Shown one piece after another: positions 8,677-16,101 of a stretch of DNA of 46,412 nucleotides. Within the stretch, counting starts at the first letter, position 1; each line of letters starts with the position of its first letter. Under the pieces are notes generated by a model. The model saw nothing but the letters and a program-made list of their open reading frames with translations. It did no database searches and was not told where the DNA came from. The stretch covers positions 1 to 46,412 of the forward strand of contig NZ_JAODMP010000052.1 of the NCBI RefSeq assembly GCF_025464835.1, written 5' to 3'. The stretch comes from Mycetocola sp. (lineage in GTDB: Bacteria; Actinomycetota; Actinomycetes; Actinomycetales; Microbacteriaceae). The translations under genes were made by a program, and so were the position numbers.

Positions 8677-9231
8677 GTGATCGCGGATGTTTTGACTGAC
8701 GCTGGAACCCGGATGGACAAGGCTGTCGATGTGGCCAAGGAAGACTTCGCCACTGTGCGCACCGGCCGTGCGAACCCCCAGATGTTCCAGAAGATCCTGG
8801 TGAACTACTACGGCACTCCGACGCCGCTGGAGCAGCTGGCTTCCCTCCAGAACAATGAAGCCCGCACCATCATCGTCACCCCGTACGACAAGACCGCCCT
8901 CAAGGACATCGAGCAGGCGATCCGCGACACCCCGAACCTGGGCGCGAACCCGACGAACGACGGAACCATCGTGCGGGTCACCCTGCCCGAGCTCACCGCC
9001 GAACGTCGCAAGGAATACGTCAAAATCGTCCGCAACAAGGGCGAGGACGCGAAGGTGAGCGTCCGCAACATCCGCCGCAAGGCCAAGGACGACCTCGACG
9101 CGCTGAAGAGCGAAGTCGGAGACGACGACGTCGCCAGGGGCGAGAAGGAGCTCGAGCAGCTCACCAAGACCCACATCGACGCGATCGACGACGCCCTGAA
9201 GCGTAAAGAGTCAGAGCTTCTCGAGATTTAG
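8677..9231 (+). CDS. frr: Ribosome recycling factor
   Basis: This 184-residue protein has the normal length of RRF, which splits post-termination ribosomes together with EF-G. It matches the family throughout: [28 protein letters not shown] near residue 50, [29 protein letters not shown], and the long C-terminal coiled-coil arm. The GTG start at 8677 has AAAAAGGAG 7 nt upstream. It sits between pyrH and cdsA, a widely conserved order. Confidence 0.97.
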   Translation: MIADVLTDAGTRMDKAVDVAKEDFATVRTGRANPQMFQKILVNYYGTPTPLEQLASLQNNEARTIIVTPYDKTALKDIEQAIRDTPNLGANPTNDGTIVRVTLPELTAERRKEYVKIVRNKGEDAKVSVRNIRRKAKDDLDALKSEVGDDDVARGEKELEQLTKTHIDAIDDALKRKESELLEI

Positions 9232-9267
9232 GGCCGACCGCTGTGATCCGAAGGAACGGGTGCACCA

Positions 9268-10269
9268 GTGCCTGACGCTGACGACGGCAACGCTCCGCGC
9301 CGGCCGAGGCCGAAGCGCGGCTCTCGCGACGACATCTCAGCGCAGCTGAGATCGCGACGTGCCGACATCGAGCGACAGGTCCGCGCGACCCGCGCTTCGA
9401 TCGATGAAGCGAATTCGCGGATCGAGGCTCGCGCCGGGCGCAACCTCTTTCTCGCAACGCTCATCGGGCTCGGCCTGGGACTTGCGATGCTCTTCAGCCT
9501 CATCGTGGTGAAAGAACTCTTCGTCCTCTTCGGTGCCGCCATCGTCGCGTTCACCGTGTTCGAACTGGCCCAGGCCTTCCGGCGCGCGGGCCGCGCGATC
9601 GATGTCTGGCCTGCGGTGATCGGTAGCGTCGCCATCGTCGTGTGCGGGTACTTCTTCGACCCGGCGTCACGCTGGGCGATGCTCGTCGGCGTGATCGTCT
9701 TCATCATCGCCTGGCGGCTCGTCGCCCAGATGGCGCATCCGACCCCCCGCAGCACTCTCGATGTGCTCCGCGACCTCTCCGCAGCGGTGTTCGTCCAGGT
9801 CTACGTGTCGTTCCTCGGGAGTTTCGCCGTCGTCCTGGTCCGCCAGCCCGAAGGCCAGTGGTGGGCGCTGGCGTTCCTCATCATCGTGATCGCCGTCGAT
9901 ATCGGTGCGTACGCAAGCGGGCTCAACTTCGGCAAACACCCGATGGCCCCGCTGATCAGCCCGAAGAAAACCTGGGAAGGCTTCGCGGGAGCCGCTGCCG
10001 CCGCCGTGATCGCCGGCATCCTGCTGGCGATGTTCATGCTGAACAGCCCGTGGTGGGTCGGTCTGATCCTCGGGCTGGCGCTTCTCGGCACAGCGACGAT
10101 GGGTGACCTCACCGAGTCGCTGATCAAACGCGACCTCGGGATCAAAGACATGAGCTCCTGGCTCCCGGGCCACGGCGGGTTCCTCGACCGTCTTGACTCG
10201 ATTCTGCCTTCCGCACCGGTCGCGTTCGCGCTGTACCTGCTTTTCAGCAACGCCCCCGTCGTCGGATGA
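9268..10269 (+). CDS. cdsA: Phosphatidate cytidylyltransferase
   Basis: This 333-residue integral membrane enzyme makes CDP-diacylglycerol from phosphatidic acid and CTP, the entry point to phospholipid synthesis. The C-terminal family signature is complete (SLIKRDLGIKDMSSWLPGHGG followed shortly by DRLDS, about residues 285-312), with the conserved Lys-Asp and His-Gly-Gly. About seven to eight hydrophobic segments follow residue 60. The first ~55 residues are charged and helix-forming, a cytoplasmic extension. The GTG start has AAGGAACGG upstream. It lies 36 nt after frr. Confidence 0.93.
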   Translation: MPDADDGNAPRRPRPKRGSRDDISAQLRSRRADIERQVRATRASIDEANSRIEARAGRNLFLATLIGLGLGLAMLFSLIVVKELFVLFGAAIVAFTVFELAQAFRRAGRAIDVWPAVIGSVAIVVCGYFFDPASRWAMLVGVIVFIIAWRLVAQMAHPTPRSTLDVLRDLSAAVFVQVYVSFLGSFAVVLVRQPEGQWWALAFLIIVIAVDIGAYASGLNFGKHPMAPLISPKKTWEGFAGAAAAAVIAGILLAMFMLNSPWWVGLILGLALLGTATMGDLTESLIKRDLGIKDMSSWLPGHGGFLDRLDSILPSAPVAFALYLLFSNAPVVG

Positions 10270-10312
10270 CGTCGGGACGTCGCACGCGCAACGAGGCTGA
10301 AAGGACGAGTTG

Positions 10313-10864
10313 GTGACGAACACATTCCCCACCGCACGGGGCCGAGCCCGTGGGTATGCGCGGGACGAGGTCGACGCCTTTCTGCAGTCGGCGCGGAGAG
10401 CCTACGACGTGGACGACAGCGAGACACCGACGCTGACGTCCGCTGAGATCCGCAGGACCTCCTTCGCCCTGGCGCGCGGCGGGTACGCCACCGGGCCGGT
10501 GGACGCCGCCCTCGAGCGACTCGAGGATGCCTTCGCCCTGCGGGAACGCGAGCGCGCGTTGACGGAGACCGGCAAACGGGAGTGGCTGACCTCGGCACGG
10601 GAGACCGCCCAGGTCATCCTCAACCGACTCGCCAGGCCGGCGGGACACAAGTTTTCCCGCGCTGGGTTCCTCGCGCAGGGCTACCGGACCGACGATGTCG
10701 ACGCTTTCTCGAAACAACTCGTCGCCTACTTCGAGAGGGGAACACCGCTGAGCGCAGACGCCGTGAGAACGGCGGTATTCCGGGCGCAGAGGGGTGGCTA
10801 CGTCGAGTCCCAGGTCGACCTTCTGCTTGACGCCGTAACCGAGGTCATGCTCGCCGTTCGGTGA
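10313..10864 (+). CDS. DivIVA-domain repeat protein
   Basis: This 183-residue protein lacks a membrane segment and contains repeated short DivIVA-type units. The pattern of an aromatic-Gly/Arg/Gly-Tyr turn followed by VDxxL or VDAF recurs four times: ARGRARGYARDEVDAFL, RGGYATGPVDAALERL, LAQGYRTDDVDAFSKQL and RRGYVE-like GGYVESQVDLLL. This corresponds to the DivIVA domain repeat family known in actinobacteria; in DivIVA proper the motif recognises negatively curved membrane at poles and septa. It lacks the long C-terminal coiled coil of Wag31/DivIVA, so a structural polar role is uncertain. The GTG at 10313 has AAGGA 7 nt upstream. It follows cdsA by 43 nt. Confidence 0.75.
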   Translation: MTNTFPTARGRARGYARDEVDAFLQSARRAYDVDDSETPTLTSAEIRRTSFALARGGYATGPVDAALERLEDAFALRERERALTETGKREWLTSARETAQVILNRLARPAGHKFSRAGFLAQGYRTDDVDAFSKQLVAYFERGTPLSADAVRTAVFRAQRGGYVESQVDLLLDAVTEVMLAVR

Positions 10865-10904
10865 GATCCGGGCTCGGCTGCTCGCTAATATTCCCGTTCT
10901 GAGC

Positions 10905-10910
10905 TAAAAT
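10905..10910 (+). promoter_or_regulatory. -10 box, possible leaderless start for the transglycosylase gene
   Basis: TAAAAT ends 9 nt before the GTG at 10920 and no Shine-Dalgarno sequence is present, so transcription may start at or just before the start codon. Confidence 0.45.
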
Positions 10911-10919
10911 CGACGCATC

Positions 10920-11627
10920 GTGGGTATATATGTAGCGCAGGCCGAGTCCTCTGTACCAGCTCCGAAGGCCAGAAGGGCCTTTGAGAGACCCCGATCGCGG
11001 AGCCCGATCACCCTCTTCATCTTCGCCTTCACCGCAGCCGTCGGCGTCGTCGCGGTGAACGTCGTGGATCCCTATTCCGGCGCGACGGCATCCCCGTATT
11101 TCCAGACCGCCGAGCGCTACGACGGAAAGGCCACGCAGAAACTCGCCGTCGCCGGAGCCTACGAAACCTCCTTCACCCGCGACGGTTACACCGTGATTGC
11201 GCCGCCGCCACCTCCGCCACCCCCGCCCGTGCCCGTCGTTGAGCCCAAGAAGGCCACAGAGGCCAAGAAGGCTACTGAGGCCAAGAAGAGCACGAGCGCT
11301 CCGTTGCCCGTTGTCAAGGCCGATCCGGGTTCAGCCCAGGCCATCGCTCACGGCATGGTGCTCTCTCGCGGATGGGGAGAAGACCAGTTCTCCTGCCTCG
11401 TCTCCTTGTGGAACAAGGAATCCGGCTGGCGCGTGAACGCATCCAACTCGTCCAGCGGAGCCTACGGCATCCCTCAGGCGCTACCCGGCAGCAAGATGGG
11501 CAGCGCAGGAAGCGATTGGGCAACCAATCCCGCCACACAGATCACCTGGGGACTCGGGTACATCAGTGGTCGGTACGGCACCCCCTGTGGGGCGTGGAGC
11601 CACTCCAAGGCGAAGAACTGGTACTAA
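10920..11627 (+). CDS. Membrane-anchored lytic transglycosylase-like protein
   Basis: This 235-residue protein has a basic N-terminus, one membrane segment (about residues 30-50), an extracellular linker with nine consecutive prolines and a KKATEAKKATEAKK repeat, and a C-terminal SLT/lysozyme-like domain. The domain has the catalytic-type Glu in LWNKESGWR (about residue 167), followed by the usual SGAYGIPQA and a conserved Cys pair (FSCLV and TPCGAWSH). Proteins of this layout cleave or remodel peptidoglycan at the cell surface. The Pro/Lys linker would span the wall. No ribosome binding site is visible before the GTG; a TAAAAT box 9 nt upstream suggests a leaderless mRNA. Confidence 0.82.
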   Translation: MGIYVAQAESSVPAPKARRAFERPRSRSPITLFIFAFTAAVGVVAVNVVDPYSGATASPYFQTAERYDGKATQKLAVAGAYETSFTRDGYTVIAPPPPPPPPPVPVVEPKKATEAKKATEAKKSTSAPLPVVKADPGSAQAIAHGMVLSRGWGEDQFSCLVSLWNKESGWRVNASNSSSGAYGIPQALPGSKMGSAGSDWATNPATQITWGLGYISGRYGTPCGAWSHSKAKNWY

Positions 11628-11676
11628 GCCCGCCAGCTGACGGTGGAGCGGGCGTGCCGCGCCTGTGCTGCCGTAT

Positions 11677-11698
11677 GCCAGGAGCCCTGGCGGTTTCT
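11677..11698 (+). terminator. Weak hairpin terminator
   Basis: GCCAGG/CCTGGC with a 3-nt loop is followed by GGTTTCTT. It lies 50 nt after the transglycosylase stop and just before the next promoter box. Confidence 0.45.
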
Positions 11699-11702
11699 TA
11701 CC

Positions 11703-11708
11703 TAGGAT
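11703..11708 (+). promoter_or_regulatory. -10 box, probable leaderless start
   Basis: TAGGAT is followed by 6 nt and then the ATG at 11715, with no Shine-Dalgarno sequence. Confidence 0.5.
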
Positions 11709-11714
11709 GAAACC

Positions 11715-12011
11715 ATGCCCCGAAGCAACCGCCCCCGCGGCGCCAAGCCCGCCAGGGACGACGACGGCGACGACCTGTCGCGTCTCATGAGCGGTTGGAA
11801 GCGGACCGAGACCAGGCGTGGTGCCGAGTGGAACGTCCAGCCGGTGAGTGCAGCGAAAGCGGTGAAGGAGTACCTCTGCCCGGCCTGCGCACTCCCCGTT
11901 AGCCGTGGCACGGCTCATCTCGTGGTCTGGCGTGCAGACGGGGTGCTCGGCGACGCTGCGGACCTCGCGTCCCGCAGGCACTGGCACACCCACTGCTGGC
12001 GAATCGGTTAG
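11715..12011 (+). CDS. Small conserved protein with a Cys/His zinc-ribbon-like pattern
   Basis: This 98-residue protein is of unknown function. The first ~45 residues are charged (basic, then a DDDGDD run). The second half has CPAC followed about 40 residues later by RRHWHTHC, a Cys2/His-Cys arrangement that could bind zinc. I recall similar short proteins encoded in many actinobacteria, sometimes called ATP/GTP-binding without good reason; no P-loop is visible here. The ATG has no Shine-Dalgarno sequence but has TAGGAT 6 nt upstream. The next gene starts 10 nt after its stop, so the two are probably co-transcribed. Confidence 0.7.
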   Translation: MPRSNRPRGAKPARDDDGDDLSRLMSGWKRTETRRGAEWNVQPVSAAKAVKEYLCPACALPVSRGTAHLVVWRADGVLGDAADLASRRHWHTHCWRIG

Positions 12012-12021
12012 AAAGGATGCC

Positions 12022-12744
12022 ATGACCCTGGAAATCCGCGGTGGGATCGAACTCCCGGCAACCCGCGAAGACATCGAACTGACCACGGCCGATGGGCTCA
12101 CGCTTGTCGGTGAGCTCGCCACCCCTCAGGACCGGAATCCCGTCGCCACGCTCGTGACGCTGCATCCTCTGCCGATTGCCGGTGGGTTCATGGACTCCCA
12201 CATCCTCCGCAAGGCTGCTGGACGGCTTCCTGCGCTGGCGGACGTCGCGGTGCTGCGGTTCAACACTCGGGGGACATCATCGCCGCGAGGAACCAGCGAC
12301 GGTGCGTTCGGGGATGGGATCACTGAGGAGCATGATCTCGATGCCGCCATGGCTTTCGTCGCCGAACGCGGACTGCCCCAGCCCTGGCTCGTCGGCTGGT
12401 CGTTCGGCACAGAGCTGGTCCTCAAATACGGGCGCTCACACCCGATCGCCGGCGCCGTTCTTCTGTCGCCGCCGCTGCACCGGGCACAACCAGACGACGT
12501 TGCCGCGTGGAACGGGCATGACCGCCCCCTCATCGCCCTCATTCCTGAGTTCGACGACTACCTGCGACCGGAGGAGGCCGCAGAGCGGTTCTCCAGCGTG
12601 CCAGGCATGACTCTTATCCCGGTCGAGGGCGGTAAACACCTCTGGGTGGGCGAAAACCAGACCCGCCGCGTGCTTGAGGAAATCGTGCGGGCGGTCAACC
12701 CTGCCGCTCTTCCGCTGCCGACTGAATGGCCGACGGAGGACTAG
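12022..12744 (+). CDS. Alpha/beta hydrolase (dienelactone hydrolase-like)
   Basis: This 240-residue protein has an alpha/beta hydrolase fold. The nucleophile elbow is GWSFG (Ser about 127), the acid is probably Asp in PEFDDYL (about 178), and the base is His in EGGKHLWVGE (about 208). The motif LHPLPIAGGFMDSH follows the oxyanion-forming strand, as in the prokaryotic YpfH/dienelactone-hydrolase-like group. The substrate is unknown, and there is no signal peptide. I chose ATG 12022 because GAAAGGA sits 4 nt upstream and overlaps the stop of the preceding gene; the longer open frame lacks such support. The gene runs into the repeat nest at 12745-13014. Confidence 0.85.
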   Translation: MTLEIRGGIELPATREDIELTTADGLTLVGELATPQDRNPVATLVTLHPLPIAGGFMDSHILRKAAGRLPALADVAVLRFNTRGTSSPRGTSDGAFGDGITEEHDLDAAMAFVAERGLPQPWLVGWSFGTELVLKYGRSHPIAGAVLLSPPLHRAQPDDVAAWNGHDRPLIALIPEFDDYLRPEEAAERFSSVPGMTLIPVEGGKHLWVGENQTRRVLEEIVRAVNPAALPLPTEWPTED

Positions 12745-12766
12745 GGTTCGCGCCTAGGCTTCGCTT

Positions 12767-12875
12767 CCGGCGGCTTCGATTACGGCGGCTTCGATTTCGA
12801 TACGGGGCTGCAACGCTCCGCGTCGCGGCCCCGTCGATTTCGATATGGGGCTGCAACGCTCCGCGTCGCGGCCCC
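12767..12875. repeat. Two short tandem repeats between convergent genes
   Basis: A 15-nt unit (cggcggcttcgattt-like) occurs twice near 12769-12798. A 42-nt unit then occurs at 12791-12832 and 12834-12875 (period 43). Each 42-nt copy can fold: GGGGCTGC pairs with GCGGCCCC (one G-T pair), with an inner ACGC/GCGT stem. The first copy has one more closing C-G pair that the second has lost. Confidence 0.8.
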
Positions 12876-12879
12876 TACT

Positions 12880-13011
12880 CAATCTGCGATTCGACAAGCG
12901 TTCCGAATCGCACAATCTGCGATTCGACAAGCGTTCCGAATCGCACAATCTGCGATTCGACAAGCGTTCCGAATCGCACAATCTTCCGTCCGGCAAGCCT
13001 GCCGAACGGAA
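12880..13011. repeat. Four-unit 33-nt hairpin array with a covarying fourth unit
   Basis: Four contiguous 33-nt units each consist of a CAATC spacer and a 28-nt hairpin (12885-12912, 12918-12945, 12951-12978, 12984-13011). Units 1-3 are identical and form a perfect 9-bp stem, TGCGATTCG with CGAATCGCA. Unit 4 differs at 10 positions, but pairs 2-27, 4-25 and 5-24 change on both sides and stay paired, two inner mismatches become G-C and C-G pairs, and one pair (7-22) is lost. The CAAGC loop sequence is kept. The 3' arm of one unit can also pair with the 5' arm of the next across CAATC. There are no unique spacers, so it is not a CRISPR array. Confidence 0.88.
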
Positions 13012-13014
13012 GAG

Positions 13015-14061
13015 TCACAGCTCGTTGGCGCGGGGGATCACGACCTGCTTGATGATGAGCAGGATCGATGCTGCGGTCGGGATCGCTATCAGCGCGCCAA
13101 GCAGTCCCATCAGCGAGCCGCCCGCCAGGGCAGCGATCACAACCAGCGCGCCAGGAACGGCGACCGCGCGACGCATGACGTTCGGGCTGATCACATACGC
13201 CTCGATCTGCATGTAGATGAGGTAGTAGATGCCGGCGAAAAGCGCGGTGACAGGGGAGCCAAGGCCCGGGATCAGACAGACCAGCGTGATGATGATGGAC
13301 CCGGTCAGCGTTCCGACCAGCGGGATCATCGAGAAGAAGAACGCGATACAGGCGAGCACCGGCGGGAACGGTGCGTCGATGATCGAGAGGAAGATGAACG
13401 ACAGGATGCCGTTGCATGCCGCTGTGCCGACCTGGCCGATGACGTAGCGTCCGACGGAATCCGTGATCTGCTCGGCGAGGTCAGCGAAACGTTCCCGTTT
13501 CGTGGCGGGCACCAGCTGGTACAGACCACGCTTGATGGCGCCGAGCGAAGCGGTGAAGTAGATCGTCAGGATGAGGATGATCAGCGCGCCGAAGAGCGCC
13601 GAGCCGATAGCGAAAGCCACCTGGATGGCGCCTGAGCCGATATTCGTGATGTTGTCGGTCAGGAAGGTCCCAGCATCCGCGATGATCGAGCGAACGTCGA
13701 GGCCGGGGAACTGGTCGGAGAGGACATCGACCAGCGGGTACTCCTGGAACTGGGCTTGCAGGACGGGGATCAGCCGGATCAGTTCAGAGACCTGATCGAT
13801 GATGATCGGAACGACCATCCAGACCAGACCGGCGAACAGGGCGAGGACACCGATGATCACCACGAGAAGCGCCGCCCAACGGGGGAACTGCTTCTTCTCC
13901 AGCCAGGAAACCAACGGGTCAAGACCGAGCGAGATGAAGATGGCCGCACCGATGTAGCTGAGGATCGTCTGGAGCGTCACCACCGAAAGAATGATCAGCA
14001 AACCCAGTCCGACGCCGAGTGTGCCGATGAGGCCGACACGGAACGGGTTCGAAATCTTCAC
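13015..14061 (-). CDS. AI-2E family transporter (PerM/YdiK-like membrane protein)
   Basis: This 348-residue protein is an integral membrane protein of the AI-2E transporter family, with about seven to eight hydrophobic segments. Family features include the LEKKQFPRWAALLVV motif near residue 55, a soluble central segment, and the C-terminal PLVGTLTG and ISPNVMRRAVAV blocks. Members have been linked to autoinducer-2 export or Na+/H+ antiport, so the substrate is not predictable. The frame is open far upstream, but GTG 14061 is preceded by GGAGGG at 6 nt and begins the hydrophobic family sequence. The gene is convergent with the hydrolase across the hairpin array, and its stop lies 4 nt from the array. 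Confidence 0.88.
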   Translation of the reverse strand: MKISNPFRVGLIGTLGVGLGLLIILSVVTLQTILSYIGAAIFISLGLDPLVSWLEKKQFPRWAALLVVIIGVLALFAGLVWMVVPIIIDQVSELIRLIPVLQAQFQEYPLVDVLSDQFPGLDVRSIIADAGTFLTDNITNIGSGAIQVAFAIGSALFGALIILILTIYFTASLGAIKRGLYQLVPATKRERFADLAEQITDSVGRYVIGQVGTAACNGILSFIFLSIIDAPFPPVLACIAFFFSMIPLVGTLTGSIIITLVCLIPGLGSPVTALFAGIYYLIYMQIEAYVISPNVMRRAVAVPGALVVIAALAGGSLMGLLGALIAIPTAASILLIIKQVVIPRANEL

Positions 14062-14262
14062 TGCTGTCCCTCCAACGGCGCACGTCAGATCATCGTACTG
14101 TTCGGTGGGGAAGACGCCGCATCGGAGCGCATCCGCTACCGTGTTAAGCGCCCTCTCAGGCATTTCGACTACTGTGAAACGTCTGTCCTGTTGCGACCGG
14201 CCCGGATTTCCGAGCAAATCCGGGTGCACCGCCCCTGCGGTCGCGGCCCCGAAGGAGATGTA

Positions 14263-16101
14263 GTGCGCTTCGTTCTCGCGATATTGGCGTTTGTGGTCGC
14301 CGCGGCCATGATCGTGCTGGGCATCGCCCAACACACGATCTTTCTCGGCCCGTCCACCTACGCCGTCGACACGACGGTCAAGGGTGACCTGCCGTACACC
14401 GTCATCAGCGGGGAGGAACTCACGGAACAACCCGGTCAGCAGTCGCTGACGGTCTCGGGCTCCGATGACGTCTTTCTCGCCTACGGGCGCACGGCGGACG
14501 TCCTGGCGTGGCTGGGTGATTCGCCGTACAACACGCTGACGGTCGACACCGAGAACGACAGCCTGAGAGCATCCGTCGTCACCCCCGAGCCGGCGAAGAG
14601 CGACGAGGTCACCCCAGAGGCAGATGCCGAATCGCCGGCAGAGGAAGACCAGGCGGCACTCGATGCACGTGCTGATCCCGCCGGCTCAGACCTCTGGCTT
14701 GCTGAGTACTCCGAAGAGGGTGCTCTGGTCCAGACGATCAACGTTCCCGAAGACGTCAGCGTCATCCTCGCCTCGAACGGGACAGATCCCGCGCCAAACC
14801 GTGTTGAAGTGTCGTGGCCGCTGGACAACGCGACGCCGTGGGCCGGCCCGCTGATCGTTGGAGGAATCCTGCTTCTGCTGATCGGGCTGGTGCTCTACCT
14901 CCTCGGCATCCAGAACATGCGTCGGTCACGCGGCCCACGTCGCAAGAGCGTCTCCGCCGGTCCCGCAATGGAGAAGATGCCGAAGGTGCCGAAACCGTCC
15001 CGTTACAAGTCAGACAAGCAGCACGGAAGCGCGCCCAAGCGCAAGCGCTCGATCCGCAAGTCGATGGTCGCGATCGTTCCGCTCACGCTGGTTTCCGCGC
15101 TCGCGCTGACCGGATGCTCCGCCAGTTCCTGGCCCGACTTCTCCGGCACCGGCCAGGTGACCCCGACGCCGACGCCGACTGACATCCTCCCCGAGATGGA
15201 GCAGCCGAAGCCCGCCGTGTCGTCGCCGCAACTCGAGCGGATCGTCACCCGGATCTCCGGTGTCGCGCTCGATGCGGATGCCGCACGCGACGCGACGCTC
15301 GCCGCGACCCGGTTCACCGGTCCGGCACTCGATGAGCGAGCCGCGAACTACGCGATCCGCGAGAAACTCCCCGATTATGCGCAGCCGACTCCGATTCCGG
15401 CATCCGCTGGCGGGCTCACGTTGCCCGAGGCGACCGAGACCTGGCCACGAACGGTGCTGACCGTGGTGAGTGACGAAACGGACGCCTCCGTCGCCCCGAC
15501 CGCGCTCGTCCTCGTGCAAGAGGACCCCCGCTCCAACTACCTCGTTCAGTCCGCCGTGCGGCTCGAACCCGACGCTCAGATCCCTGATGTCGCCCCGGCG
15601 ACGATCGGAGCGGCGCGGCTCCCACCGGAGTCGACGTTCCAGATCCTCCAGCCGAACCAGCTCGCTGAAGCCTATGCAGACGTCATCACCAACGGTGACC
15701 AGAGCGCGCACTTCGACCTGTTCGACCCTGAGGGCGACTCGCTGCGAACCGCGATCGCGGCCGACCGGCAGGCGAAGAAGGCCGAACTCCCGACAACGGC
15801 CACGATCGAGTTCTCCGCAGCTGCAGGCGCGGACGCTCCTGTCGCACTGGCGACCAACGAGTCGGGTGCCATCGTCGCGGTCGACATCGTCGAGAACGAG
15901 GTCGTCAAGCCGGTCGACACCGGTGCAAAGATCGAACCCGCTGGCGCCATTTCGGCGTTGAGCGGCGTGACAGAAACGGAGAAGGGTGTGCAGTCGACCT
16001 ACACGGACCAGTTGTTGTTCTACGTACCGCCTGCGGGAAGTTCGGACACCATCCGACTGCTCGGGTTCAGCCAGGCCCTGACCAAGGCGGTTCAACTGTG
16101 A
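14263..16101 (+). CDS. Two-part membrane protein with an internal lipobox, function unknown
   Basis: This 612-residue protein is not one I can assign. It has a membrane segment at residues 1-25, an outside domain to about 190 with an acidic Pro/Glu stretch, a strong membrane segment at about 193-217, a basic inside linker (218-267), and then a perfect lipoprotein signal: basic KRKRSIRKS, a hydrophobic core, and LALTGC with Cys at 285. The rest (Ser/Thr/Pro linker, then an alpha/beta region to the C-terminus) would lie outside. The whole is one uninterrupted frame. GTG 14263 has AAGGAG 5 nt upstream, and no ribosome binding site precedes Met268. The stop overlaps the next ATG by 1 nt. It may be a polyprotein-like fusion of a membrane protein and a lipoprotein. 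Confidence 0.78.
   Translation: MRFVLAILAFVVAAAMIVLGIAQHTIFLGPSTYAVDTTVKGDLPYTVISGEELTEQPGQQSLTVSGSDDVFLAYGRTADVLAWLGDSPYNTLTVDTENDSLRASVVTPEPAKSDEVTPEADAESPAEEDQAALDARADPAGSDLWLAEYSEEGALVQTINVPEDVSVILASNGTDPAPNRVEVSWPLDNATPWAGPLIVGGILLLLIGLVLYLLGIQNMRRSRGPRRKSVSAGPAMEKMPKVPKPSRYKSDKQHGSAPKRKRSIRKSMVAIVPLTLVSALALTGCSASSWPDFSGTGQVTPTPTPTDILPEMEQPKPAVSSPQLERIVTRISGVALDADAARDATLAATRFTGPALDERAANYAIREKLPDYAQPTPIPASAGGLTLPEATETWPRTVLTVVSDETDASVAPTALVLVQEDPRSNYLVQSAVRLEPDAQIPDVAPATIGAARLPPESTFQILQPNQLAEAYADVITNGDQSAHFDLFDPEGDSLRTAIAADRQAKKAELPTTATIEFSAAAGADAPVALATNESGAIVAVDIVENEVVKPVDTGAKIEPAGAISALSGVTETEKGVQSTYTDQLLFYVPPAGSSDTIRLLGFSQALTKAVQL

Noticed and set aside
12880-13011. Possible CRISPR array
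   Set aside because: Units are contiguous with a constant 5-nt CAATC between hairpins; there are no unique spacers and no cas genes nearby.
12845-13216. Open frame through the hairpin array with a repeated RFDKRSESHN peptide
   Set aside because: The 33-nt period is a multiple of three, so the repeats stay open in several frames on both strands. There is no ribosome binding site, the frame continues antisense into the transporter gene, and the changes in unit 4 preserve base pairing rather than a peptide.
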